Of a stretch of DNA of 64,000 nucleotides, positions 8,706 through 16,880 are shown piece by piece. Source of the DNA: CAYWBU01 sp942491525 (GTDB lineage Bacteria; Desulfobacterota; Desulfomonilia; UBA1062); contig CALOBW010000039.1 in assembly GCA_942491525.1 (NCBI GenBank), positions 62,001 through 126,000 of the forward strand, read 5' to 3'. Under the pieces are notes generated by a model, which was given only the letters and a program-made list of their open reading frames with translations, was not told the DNA's origin and did not search any database. The translations under genes and the position numbers were made by a program. Every line of letters starts with the position of its first letter. Positions within the stretch are counted from its first letter, which is position 1.

Positions 8706-9419
8706 ATGCTGTATGATTTGATAAATAGTTTTGAAGTTTATTTGGAAGGCTCACGGATTGCCGCTTTCTTTACGGCCTATATGGTGGGTGTTCTGGTCAG
8801 CTTTACGCCCTGCGTCTATCCGGTAATTCCCATTGAGGTGGCCTATGTTGGCAGTCACTCCCAGGGATCCCGCTGGAAGGGTTTTCTGCTTTCGCTGATT
8901 TATGTTGCCGGTACGGCCCTGACCTACACCGTCTTGGGAATGGTCGCGGCCCTGACCGGTTCGCTGTTTGGTTCAATCCAGACCAGTCCCTGGACGTTTT
9001 TTGTTGTGGCCAATGTCTGCATTCTGATGGGGCTCTCCATGCTGCATGTTTTTCATCTGCAGATGCCGCAGTTTATGCACCGTATGCGTCATAAGCATAA
9101 CCGGCGAGATGGTATCTGGGGTGGCTTTCTGCTGGGCATCGTTTCGGGTCTGGTTTTGGGGCCCTGTACGGCGCCGGTCCTGGGGGCCTTGCTGGCTTTT
9201 GTGGCCACCAAACAGAATGTTGTCTACGGCATGGCGTTGCTTTTTACCTTTGCCTTCGGCATGGGAACGCTCATGATTTTGGCCGGAACATTCAGTTCAT
9301 TCATGGCCAATATGCCGCGCTCGGGAGAGTGGATGGTTAAGGTGCAGAAGGCATTTGGCTGGATATTGCTGGCTATGGGAGAGTATTTTTTGGTTATGAC
9401 TGGCAGATTCTTAATCTAA
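8706..9419 (+). CDS. CcdA/DsbD-type thiol-disulfide transmembrane protein
   Basis: Carries electrons across the inner membrane from cytoplasmic thioredoxin to periplasmic thiol proteins. The 237-aa product has about six transmembrane helices and both hallmark cysteine motifs: FTPCVYPVIP near residue 39 and LGPCTAPVLGA near residue 157, the redox pair of the CcdA/DsbD-beta family. It lacks the periplasmic alpha and gamma domains of full-length DsbD, so it matches CcdA length. GGGGAGAG precedes the ATG. It is followed 11 bases later by an exported thioredoxin-like protein, the likely electron acceptor. Confidence 0.9.
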   Translation: MLYDLINSFEVYLEGSRIAAFFTAYMVGVLVSFTPCVYPVIPIEVAYVGSHSQGSRWKGFLLSLIYVAGTALTYTVLGMVAALTGSLFGSIQTSPWTFFVVANVCILMGLSMLHVFHLQMPQFMHRMRHKHNRRDGIWGGFLLGIVSGLVLGPCTAPVLGALLAFVATKQNVVYGMALLFTFAFGMGTLMILAGTFSSFMANMPRSGEWMVKVQKAFGWILLAMGEYFLVMTGRFLI

Positions 9420-9430
9420 TAGGAGATAAC

Positions 9431-9886
9431 ATGAAGAAGAGACAGATAATGATCATGGTTATGGCCCTCTTGATTGCCGGGCCGGCATGGGCTGCTCAAG
9501 ATGCTCCCGATTTCACGCTTGCGTCGTTGGACGGTTCCAAGGTGACGCTGAGTGAGCTGCAGGGTAAGCCGAGTGTTTTGGTTTTTACCACCACCTGGTG
9601 CATCTACTGTAAGCGGGAGATTCCAAATCTGAAGAAGGTCTACGCCGAGTATGGCGACAAACTTAACTTTCTGGCCATCTATATCAAGGAGTCCGACAAG
9701 ACCGTGCAGTACTTTGTGGACAAGCAGAAGCTGCCATATCCTATTTTGCTGGATTCGGATGGTGCGGTAGCCACGGCCTATGGTGTGCGCGGAGTTCCCA
9801 TGGTGGCGGTTCTGGATGCTGCAGGTAAGATTGTCAGCTTCCCTTCTCACAATCTGGAAGAGGACGTTAAGAGCGTCCTGAAATAG
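9431..9886 (+). CDS. Exported TlpA/ResA-like thioredoxin-fold protein
   Basis: A 151-aa periplasmic thiol-disulfide oxidoreductase. It has a signal peptide (1-21, ending AWA), then an AhpC/TSA-thioredoxin fold with active site WCIYC at residues 56-60 and the cis-proline loop GVPMVAV near 122. Such proteins reduce apocytochrome c or other periplasmic thiols, using electrons from a CcdA partner, which is encoded immediately upstream. GGAGA seven bases before the ATG supports the start. Cytochrome maturation genes are not in view, so the client is unknown. Confidence 0.9.
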   Translation: MKKRQIMIMVMALLIAGPAWAAQDAPDFTLASLDGSKVTLSELQGKPSVLVFTTTWCIYCKREIPNLKKVYAEYGDKLNFLAIYIKESDKTVQYFVDKQKLPYPILLDSDGAVATAYGVRGVPMVAVLDAAGKIVSFPSHNLEEDVKSVLK

Positions 9887-9887
9887 T

Positions 9888-10937
9888 TCAGCCGAACTGC
9901 AGCCCGAAGAGCCCCTTCTTTTTCTTTTCGGGCAGCAGTTTCTGGATGATGGCCTCATCAAGCTGTTGCGCCTGCAGCAGCTTTTCCTGTTCGGCTCGGC
10001 TCCTGCCGGCGGCCTGCTGTAGAATCTGACGGCCGCGGTTGAGCTCGGCCTGGGTCCAGGCGCGTTTATGTTCAGCGTAGATGTCACGGGTGTCATCCAG
10101 CAGTTTGCGCATGCGGCGACAGTCAGCCTGCATTTCGGCGAGCTCCTGGGTCCGCGGATGGTTCTCTGTTTTGGCGACCTCGCGCTGCAGGTCTTTGGTC
10201 TGCATCTCAAATTTCATCAGTCGATCCTGGCCGGTGGCCAGCATGGGGTAGGCCTCTTTGATCTGTCCAAGCTTGAGGTTGATGCGCGCAATCAGGGTCA
10301 GCAGACGCAGCTCCTCATGTTGATTTTCCAGTGCCTTTGAGTAGTTGAGCGCATTTTCGTAGTAGTTGACGGCCTGCTGCAGGGCCTGTTTTTCATCTAA
10401 TGGAGTGTCCCAGGTCTCCTTGAGGTGCTCAATGGGGGCCGGCTGGCCGTCGCGCAGGAGCCAGGCCAGCCGCAGATAATAGCGTCCCAGGTTGAGCGAT
10501 TCAAATTTCTTGAGGTCCTTGAAGAGTTCGAACTGATAGATGGCCAGCAGGTGCAGTTTGATGGCCCTGCTCAGGGAGTCTTCATTGGCATCGGCCTCGA
10601 GCAGGTTGAACTTCTCCTTATGAAGGGCTGATTTTTCTTTGAATGCGGCGGCGAAGCGTCCCAGGGGAAGTTCTGATGTTTTGAATGGTTCCTTGAAGAA
10701 GGAGTGGTCGGCGGTGAAGCCGCACTGCTTGCAGTGCTGCATGAAGTAGTGCCGCGGATTACCGGGCGGAGCCTCATTGGTCAGCCAGGTGATGCTGAGC
10801 GGATAGAGGTCGATATCCTTCTCCTGCTCAACAAAGAGGCGCGGTTTGATAAAGGTGAATTCAACGGGCGTGTTACACACCGGACACGGGTTACTTGTCT
10901 GGGCAAAAGGGTTCAAGCATTCCTCCATCTCGGCCAA
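9888..10937 (-). CDS. DUF2225 family protein with zinc-ribbon cysteines
   Basis: The 349-aa cytoplasmic protein has an N-terminal metal-binding segment: NPCPVCN near residues 17-22 and HCKQCGF near 69-74, two CxxC pairs that fit a zinc ribbon. The remainder is helical, with TPR-like stretches (AVNYYENALNYSKALE, LLTLIARINLKLGQIKEA). This layout matches the DUF2225 family, whose function is not established. The C-terminal 60 residues are a charged coiled-coil-like tail ending GLFGLQFG. Its stop is one base from the tlpA-like stop (convergent). An in-frame Met three residues later is an alternative start. Confidence 0.8.
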   Translation of the reverse strand: MAEMEECLNPFAQTSNPCPVCNTPVEFTFIKPRLFVEQEKDIDLYPLSITWLTNEAPPGNPRHYFMQHCKQCGFTADHSFFKEPFKTSELPLGRFAAAFKEKSALHKEKFNLLEADANEDSLSRAIKLHLLAIYQFELFKDLKKFESLNLGRYYLRLAWLLRDGQPAPIEHLKETWDTPLDEKQALQQAVNYYENALNYSKALENQHEELRLLTLIARINLKLGQIKEAYPMLATGQDRLMKFEMQTKDLQREVAKTENHPRTQELAEMQADCRRMRKLLDDTRDIYAEHKRAWTQAELNRGRQILQQAAGRSRAEQEKLLQAQQLDEAIIQKLLPEKKKKGLFGLQFG

Positions 10938-10955
10938 TGGGCCATTAAAGAGGAA

Positions 10956-10994
10956 TCGGCAGAACCGTTAAATGCTTAAATGCGGTTCTGCCGA
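10956..10994 (-). terminator. Perfect 12-bp hairpin downstream of metH
   Basis: TCGGCAGAACCG (10956-10967) pairs perfectly with CGGTTCTGCCGA (10983-10994) around a 15-nt AT-rich loop. It lies 15 bases past the metH stop. The tract after it on the minus strand is TTCCTCTTTA, a weak U-tract, so termination is likely but may be partial, with readthrough to the DUF2225 gene. Confidence 0.65.
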
Positions 10995-11008
10995 AATTAA
11001 ATCAATAG

Positions 11009-13426
11009 TTATCTGCGTATGAGCTCCTCGGCCACCTTGACGGCCTCAACGCCGTCCTTGGAGTAGTGGGCGCCGATGGACTTGGCATAGTCACGGGTCA
11101 CAACCGCTCCGCCCACCATGAATGGGCACTCCTGGCCGTGCTCGCGGGCCAGCTTGATGGCGTCCTCCATGTTGACCATGGTGGTGGTCATGAGGGCCGA
11201 GAGCCCTACGATGTCGGGCTGATGCTCCTCAATGGCGCTCAGGAGGTCGGCATGCTTGACATCCTTGCCCAGGTCGATCACGTCGAAACCGTTGTTCTTG
11301 AGCATCAGGCAGACGATGTTCTTGCCGATGTCGTGGATGTCGCCCTGGACCGTGGCGAAGAGGATCTTGCCCTTGCTCTGCTGTCCGCCCTGGGCCAGCA
11401 TGGGCTCCAGCAGCTCAAAGCCCTTCTTCATGGCCTCGGCGCTGGCGATCAGCTGGGGCAGGAAGTAGATCTTCTTGTCGTAGAGGTCGCCGACCTTTTG
11501 GATGGCCGGGATCATGCAGTCGTCCACCAGCTCGGTGCAGCTGCAGCCGGAATCCAGGGCTGCCTGGATGATGGCGGTGATGTCGTCGCGGTTGCCCTCG
11601 ATGACGGCCTCCATGACCTTCTCGGCCGGAGTCTCGGCAGCCTGCTTCTGTGCGCCGGCGGTTGATGCCTCGGCTGTGGTGGTGGTCAGACTGACGGTGG
11701 AGGCAAACTTGATGTAGTTGGTGGCATCCTTGTCGCGGGCGCAGAGCACGTCCGAGGCCATCTTGACTGCCATCAGCTCGGCACTGTCCGGGTTGGCAAT
11801 CGCCATGGTCAGGCCGCTTGCGGCGTTCATGGCCATGAAGGCCGCATTGACCCAGCGCCGCTCGGGCAGACCGAATGAGACGTTGGAGAGGCCCAGCACC
11901 GTGCGGACGCCGAATTCCTCGCTGCACCATCTGATGGTGTCGAGGGTCTCCCGGGCCGCACTCTGATCGGCCGAGACGGCCATGGCCAGGGCGTCCACCA
12001 CGATGTCATCCTTGGTGATGCCGTACTGCCTGGCCTGATTGAAGAGCTCCTCGACAACCTGCTGGCGCTCTTGGGCTGTTTTGGGCACCGAACGCCCCTT
12101 GATGGGCAGCAGGATGAACATGGCGCCGTACTTGGCCGCAATGGGGGCCAGGGCCTCCAGCTTGCCGGGCTCGCCAGAGATGGAGTTCAAGAGCGCGCGG
12201 CCCGGGTAGCGGCGCAGCGAGCTCTCGATGGTGTCGATATCGGATGAATCGATGGCCAGAGGCAGGTCGCTGATGGTCGAGAGGAAGTCGACCACCTTGT
12301 TGCTGGTGGCCTTCTCATCAATGTTGGGCATGCCCACGTTGACGTCCAGCAGGTTGGCGCCCCTCTTCTCCTGCTCCTTGGCAAACTTGCGCACGATCGA
12401 GAGTTTGCCCTCGGCCAGTTCGGCCTGCAGGTCCTTCTTGCCGGTCGGGTTGATGCGCTCGCCGATGATCAGCACCGGGCCGTCTTTGTCGATCTTGAGG
12501 GTCTGGCGCGCCGAGCTGACCGCGCTTAAGCTGTCGATCAGGGGCGCCACCGGCTCTTTGCTGCCCAGCTCCCTGCTCAGGGCGCCGATGTGCTCGGGGG
12601 TGGTGCCGCAGCAGCCGCCCATGATGCCGACGCCGCCGGCGATGAATTTATCCGCAAAGCTGCCGAACTCAGCCGGGCCCATGTCAAAGACGGTCTTGCC
12701 GTCGCGCAGCTGGGGCAGGCCGGCATTGGGCTTGGCCACCAGCGGAATGGTGGCGTAGGGCTTCATGCTCTTGATGACCTTGAGCATGTCAACCGGGCCG
12801 GTGGAGCAGTTGCAGCCCACCGCGTCGGCGCCCAGGGCCTGCAGGGTCACCAGGGCCGTGATCGGATCGGTGCCGTTCAGGGTGCGGCCGCTCTCCTCGT
12901 AGGTCATGGTCACCATGCAGAAGGCGTCACTCAGCTCGCGGACCGCGATCAGGGCCGCGCGGGCCTCCTGGATATCCATCATGGTCTCGATTACAAAGAG
13001 GTCGACCCCGCCTTCCAGCAGGCCGCGGACCTGTTCCTTGTAGATTTCGACGGCCTCTTCGAAGGGTACCTCGCCGAAGGGCGCAATCATCTTGCCGGTC
13101 GGCGCAATGTCGCCGGCGATCAGGCAGTTCTCGCCCACGGCTTCGCGGGCAATTTCAACCAGTTTGCGGTTGACGCCGATGACGTTGGACTCGCCGTACT
13201 CCTCCAGCTTGTAGCGGTTGCCGCCGAAGGTGCAGCTGTAAACCACGTCGCTGCCGGCGTCGCGGTAGGCGCGGTGAATATCCTGGATCGGGCCGGGGTT
13301 CTCGATGCACCACAGTTCCGGACAGACTCCTTCCGGCATGCCGCGCAGCTGCAGCTGGGTGCCGGTGGCACCGTCCAGAACCATAACCCGTTTTTGCATT
13401 ATCTCTGCGATTCTCTCTCTGCTCAT
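11009..13426 (-). CDS. metH: Cobalamin-dependent methionine synthase lacking the reactivation domain
   Basis: Transfers a methyl group from methyltetrahydrofolate via cob(I)alamin to homocysteine. The 805-aa protein has three of the four MetH modules. The homocysteine module (1-300) starts GATGTQLQLRGM and carries zinc ligands C207 (GCNCSTG), C272 and C273 (GGCCGTT). The folate module (about 316-575) has IGERINPTGKK. The cobalamin cap and binding modules (about 590-805) have DIHDIGKN, with H698 the lower cobalt ligand. The C-terminal AdoMet reactivation domain of E. coli MetH (about 350 residues) is absent. It is supplied by the separate gene 81 bases upstream in the same direction. AAGGAAAG precedes the ATG. 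Confidence 0.96.
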   Translation of the reverse strand: MSRERIAEIMQKRVMVLDGATGTQLQLRGMPEGVCPELWCIENPGPIQDIHRAYRDAGSDVVYSCTFGGNRYKLEEYGESNVIGVNRKLVEIAREAVGENCLIAGDIAPTGKMIAPFGEVPFEEAVEIYKEQVRGLLEGGVDLFVIETMMDIQEARAALIAVRELSDAFCMVTMTYEESGRTLNGTDPITALVTLQALGADAVGCNCSTGPVDMLKVIKSMKPYATIPLVAKPNAGLPQLRDGKTVFDMGPAEFGSFADKFIAGGVGIMGGCCGTTPEHIGALSRELGSKEPVAPLIDSLSAVSSARQTLKIDKDGPVLIIGERINPTGKKDLQAELAEGKLSIVRKFAKEQEKRGANLLDVNVGMPNIDEKATSNKVVDFLSTISDLPLAIDSSDIDTIESSLRRYPGRALLNSISGEPGKLEALAPIAAKYGAMFILLPIKGRSVPKTAQERQQVVEELFNQARQYGITKDDIVVDALAMAVSADQSAARETLDTIRWCSEEFGVRTVLGLSNVSFGLPERRWVNAAFMAMNAASGLTMAIANPDSAELMAVKMASDVLCARDKDATNYIKFASTVSLTTTTAEASTAGAQKQAAETPAEKVMEAVIEGNRDDITAIIQAALDSGCSCTELVDDCMIPAIQKVGDLYDKKIYFLPQLIASAEAMKKGFELLEPMLAQGGQQSKGKILFATVQGDIHDIGKNIVCLMLKNNGFDVIDLGKDVKHADLLSAIEEHQPDIVGLSALMTTTMVNMEDAIKLAREHGQECPFMVGGAVVTRDYAKSIGAHYSKDGVEAVKVAEELIRR

Positions 13427-13507
13427 CTAACTTTCCTTATAAAATTATTAAAAATCTACATCACTGCAAAGCAGCCTTGAAGTCAATCAACTGCTGGTTG
13501 AATCTTT

Positions 13508-14128
13508 TTAGCCGGCCTTGATAATGCCGGCAATGGCCGTCACCGACTTCTCGGGCATCAGGATGTCTGAGTCGGTGATATTCACGCCCAGCTCTTGCAT
13601 CTGCAGTAGACGGTGAAACACTTGCTGATTGTTCAAATTGAAGTCGCCGTAGCCGGCCGAGTAGCGCCGTTTGGTCAGCTGGCGCGCCTGGCGCAGCAGC
13701 TGTCGGTTCTGGTAGGTCATCAGCCAGTCGAGCACATTGTCGGTCATCTCGCTGGCCACGGCGTCCAGCACCACGCCGCGCATCATGTCTGTCCCGCGCA
13801 TGCCGGCATTGATCTCGTCAACAATTGTTTGACCGGCGGTGGCGCCCATCAGCAGGGCCTCCTGGCTATCCAACAGCAGTTTGGCCAGGCCGCTGCCGTT
13901 AAATGCTGTGCCATCCTCAAAGCTGATCTGTTGGCCGTCATTGTCACTGATCTTGAGCCGCAGGCAGCAGCCCTGCAGCTCCACCAGGTCGACGCCCTCT
14001 GCGATGTACTGCTCCACCTGGGCCTGCTGATCGGCCGAGATTTCGGTCTTGGCCTTCCTGAAGCCCAGCCGGCGGTAGATCTCCCTGTAGGGCACCTCAA
14101 TATTAACATTGCGGAAAAACTGTACCAT
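13508..14128 (-). CDS. Stand-alone methionine synthase reactivation-domain protein
   Basis: A 206-aa protein related to the AdoMet-binding activation domain of MetH. It contains RRYSAGYGDFNL near residue 160, corresponding to the R-x3-G-Y AdoMet-binding motif of that domain, and ends in MPEKSVTAIAGI, like the MP-x-S-S-x-x-G end of the family. It would reductively methylate cob(II)alamin to rescue inactive MetH. Thermotoga maritima has the same split, a MetH without this domain and a separate reactivating protein. The reading frame continues further upstream, but ATG at 14128 fits the family length and leaves an 88-bp divergent region before panE. No strong Shine-Dalgarno is visible. Confidence 0.85.
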   Translation of the reverse strand: MVQFFRNVNIEVPYREIYRRLGFRKAKTEISADQQAQVEQYIAEGVDLVELQGCCLRLKISDNDGQQISFEDGTAFNGSGLAKLLLDSQEALLMGATAGQTIVDEINAGMRGTDMMRGVVLDAVASEMTDNVLDWLMTYQNRQLLRQARQLTKRRYSAGYGDFNLNNQQVFHRLLQMQELGVNITDSDILMPEKSVTAIAGIIKAG

Positions 14129-14216
14129 AGGCTGCAATCTAGTTGGATGATGCGCATGAGGCAAGCCCAATTGTAAGTGGGCGGGCAATGGATTATAAGG
14201 AGAGCAGGAGGTTGAC

Positions 14217-15143
14217 ATGCGATATCTTGTCTTGGGAGCCGGTGCATTGGGCAGTGTCTTTGGCGGCATGCTGCAGGATGTTGTCTTTGTGGGTCGCGGC
14301 GAGCATCTGAAGGTTATGCAGCGTGATGGTCTCAGGCTGACCGGCATCTGGGGCGAGCGCACCCTGCCGTCGGTAAATGCCACCGATAATATCGGCTCAG
14401 TCGAGGGGCCTTTTGATGTGATCCTGCTCTGCGTCAAGTCCTACCATACAGCTGAAGTCTTGAGCCAGGCCGCGCATCTGGTGGGGCCGCAGACCCTGGT
14501 GGTTTCGATCCAGAACGGCCTGGGCAACTGGGAGCAGATTGCCGCTGTGGTCGGCTGGGAGCGCACCGTCGGCGGCCGCGTCATCTTTGGTGCCGAGATC
14601 AACCAGCCCGGGGTGGCGCATGTCTCGGTCTATGCTGACAAGGTGCTGCTGGGCTCGCCCAATGGCAGTGTTCCCAAAGATCGGATCGAAGCCATCTGTG
14701 ATGAGCTGGACAGCGCTGGCATCCCGACGGCCTATAGTGATGAGATCGAGCGCTTCATCTGGGGCAAGGTGCTCTACAACTGCTGCCTCAATCCGCTTGG
14801 TGCCATTCTGAATTGTCCCTACGGCGAACTCAGAGAGACACCGGAGCTGATTGCAAGCATGCGGGTCATCATCAAGGAGATCTTTGCGGTGGCAGCGGCG
14901 CGTGGCGTCAATCTGGGTTACGCAAAGCCGGAGGACTATTTTGATGTGTTGATCAATGTGCAGCTGCCGCCCACCGTGGCTCACCACTCATCCATGCTGC
15001 AGGATCTTAAGCGCGGCCGCAGGACCGAGATCGACGCGCTAAATGGAGCTATTTCGAGCTATGGCAGAGAACTTGGAATAAAGACGCCGGTTAACGATAC
15101 GCTGACGGCAGTGATAAAAGGGCTGGAAAAAGGGGGATCTTAG
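14217..15143 (+). CDS. panE: 2-dehydropantoate 2-reductase
   Basis: Reduces ketopantoate to pantoate with NADPH in pantothenate synthesis. The 308-aa product is of normal length. It starts with the dinucleotide-binding loop GAGALGSVFG (residues 7-16), has CVKSYHT near 73-79 (conserved Lys contacting substrate or cofactor), the catalytic Lys in WGKVLYNCCLNPLGA near 182, and the C-terminal GRRTEIDALNGA signature near 268. GCAGGAGG lies just before the ATG. Divergent from the metH reactivator. Family members can act on other 2-oxo acids, but all key motifs fit panE. Confidence 0.9.
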   Translation: MRYLVLGAGALGSVFGGMLQDVVFVGRGEHLKVMQRDGLRLTGIWGERTLPSVNATDNIGSVEGPFDVILLCVKSYHTAEVLSQAAHLVGPQTLVVSIQNGLGNWEQIAAVVGWERTVGGRVIFGAEINQPGVAHVSVYADKVLLGSPNGSVPKDRIEAICDELDSAGIPTAYSDEIERFIWGKVLYNCCLNPLGAILNCPYGELRETPELIASMRVIIKEIFAVAAARGVNLGYAKPEDYFDVLINVQLPPTVAHHSSMLQDLKRGRRTEIDALNGAISSYGRELGIKTPVNDTLTAVIKGLEKGGS

Positions 15144-15152
15144 CGATCCCCC
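15127..15152. terminator. Terminator between convergent panE and the lipoprotein gene
   Basis: GGGGGATC (15132-15139) and GATCCCCC (15145-15152) form a perfect 8-bp stem with a 5-nt loop containing the panE stop codon. On the minus strand the stem is followed by TTTTT, making it an intrinsic terminator for the lipoprotein gene ending at 15168. In the plus direction the following tract (TCATAGTTTA) is weaker. Confidence 0.75.
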
Positions 15153-15167
15153 TCATAGTTTAGATCT

Positions 15168-16601
15168 TTACTTCTTCTCTACTTCGGGCACACAGGCAGC
15201 GGCCATGGCCTGGGCCTTACCGTCAACCTCAACGCTGGCGGCGGGGTTCAGGAAGTTCCAGCCGATAACCGGCTGTCTCTTGATGATCTCGACAACGTTG
15301 CTGTCGTCATCGGCCAGCAGCAGGGTGTCCTCGGCCGGGTTGACGGCGATGCTGCTGGCATAGTTGCCGAGCATGGTGCCGCCGACCCAGAGGTCAAAGT
15401 CGTTCAGGATGTTCTCAAAGATGGCCAGCATCGGGGTGATGTCGATGGGCAGGCCGGTGTCCTCTTTGGTCAGGGTGACGACCGGGGAGATGACCATATA
15501 GACCGTGTTGCCGCCCACGCAGGAGGCGGAGATGCCGAAGAAGCTGAGGTTGTCTACGATGTAGTTGACGACGGCATTGTCCAGGCCGAGTTTGCCGACA
15601 ATCCAGGGCAGCACATCGTTGAGGAAGTTGTCCAGATCGGCGATGAAGGGATTCTCGGCGCCATCCAGGATCGCCTGCTTGTCCAGGCAGACGGAGCCGC
15701 CGCCCAGGTTGGCTTCGGTGTCAAAGGCGTTCAGGTGGATACCGGCGGAGGTGATGTAGATCTTGTCCTGCCTGGTGAAGAGGATGCGTGAGTTGCCGCC
15801 CAGCACGGCATCATTCTCGTCGGAAGTGGCATCCAGGCCGTCGGGGTAGACGTTGTTGAGGCTGCCGTTCTCGTTGATGGTGCAGGCGTAGATTTTGGAG
15901 CTCATGGCGATCAGCACATCATCGTGCGGTGAAACGGCCATCTCATACTCAACATGATCTTTGATGGCGATGCTGGTGATGTGATCCCAGAAACCGAAGT
16001 CAGTAATTTCAATTTTGTCGAGGCGCTTCCAGTTGTTGGCGGCGCTGTAGGATTCGAGATCGGGATCTGAGCTGGGAATGCCCAGGAATTTGTCGACCTC
16101 CAGGGTGTAGAGTGCATCGCCGTAGTAGTTGATGGCCAGCTTCTGACCATAGGGGAAGTCGTCGCTGCCCTGATCAATATCAACCGTGGTCTCAATCGCA
16201 TTGGTTGTGGTGTTGATCAGCGCAACCTTGTCTTCGTCATAGCCGACAGCCAGGGTGGAACCGTCGCCGGAGAGGTCCATGTCCCAGATGCCATTGATGG
16301 CAAAGAAGTTACCCTTAAGTTCGATGGTGTTCTTGATCTTCTGAGTCTGCAGATCAACCACGATGATCTTATTGTCATCGTCGCTGGTCACATAGGCCAG
16401 CTTGTTGTCCGGTGACATCATGACCTGGTTGGGGTCGTCAACGATGTTTTTGATGGACTTGTACTCGGTGGGGTCGTCGGTGTTGAACATGTCGATGGCA
16501 TCGTTGCCGGTGCCCACGACGGCCATGTTGGTGTCTTCCTTACAGCCGCAAAGAGTGACGGCAAGCAAAATGCAAATGGTGACCAATAAGTTTCTTTTCA
16601 T
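15168..16601 (-). CDS. Beta-propeller (YVTN/YncE-like) lipoprotein
   Basis: A 477-aa lipoprotein: signal peptide 1-19 with lipobox TLCGC, acylated at C20. The N-terminal half of the mature protein has repeated blade motifs typical of YVTN/YncE seven-bladed propellers (MMSPDNKLAYVTSDDDNKIIVVDL, then MDLSGDGSTLAVGYDEDKVALIN), and the last blade reads SIAVNPAEDTLLLADDDSNVVEI. An insert at about 300-400 breaks the repeat and contains helices and one Cys pair. AGAGGAG supports the start. Substrate and partner are unknown. It is probably anchored to the outer or inner membrane facing the periplasm. Monocistronic by position. Confidence 0.8.
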   Translation of the reverse strand: MKRNLLVTICILLAVTLCGCKEDTNMAVVGTGNDAIDMFNTDDPTEYKSIKNIVDDPNQVMMSPDNKLAYVTSDDDNKIIVVDLQTQKIKNTIELKGNFFAINGIWDMDLSGDGSTLAVGYDEDKVALINTTTNAIETTVDIDQGSDDFPYGQKLAINYYGDALYTLEVDKFLGIPSSDPDLESYSAANNWKRLDKIEITDFGFWDHITSIAIKDHVEYEMAVSPHDDVLIAMSSKIYACTINENGSLNNVYPDGLDATSDENDAVLGGNSRILFTRQDKIYITSAGIHLNAFDTEANLGGGSVCLDKQAILDGAENPFIADLDNFLNDVLPWIVGKLGLDNAVVNYIVDNLSFFGISASCVGGNTVYMVISPVVTLTKEDTGLPIDITPMLAIFENILNDFDLWVGGTMLGNYASSIAVNPAEDTLLLADDDSNVVEIIKRQPVIGWNFLNPAASVEVDGKAQAMAAACVPEVEKK

Positions 16602-16880
16602 AACTGCTCCTCTTTAATGGTGATGGAGCATGATGAGCAAGATACATGCCCAATGCTGTACTATTTATGTGAATAAATGGTAACCATGCTGATGCGGGTA
16701 TGGATTGGGCGAATAATATTCTGAATAGCCGCTCAGGGAGCTGAGAAAGAAAGGAATGGCGCTCAGAAGTTAAAATTGATTCAGGATGGAAAAGGTTTTC
16801 CAAAAATGTGTCTGGAGGGACAATTTTTACATAATACTAAAAACTGTGTGTAATTAAGGAATCGGAAGATTCTGGAAAAA

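Noticed and set aside
12590..13480. Plus-strand frame of 296 aa opposite metH
   Set aside because: Composition is skewed to Gly, Ala and Val with no motif, and metH is unambiguous on the other strand.
13427..13507. Possible cobalamin riboswitch before metH
   Set aside because: The 81-bp gap is too short for the usual 200-nt element, and no B12-box-like sequence was seen.
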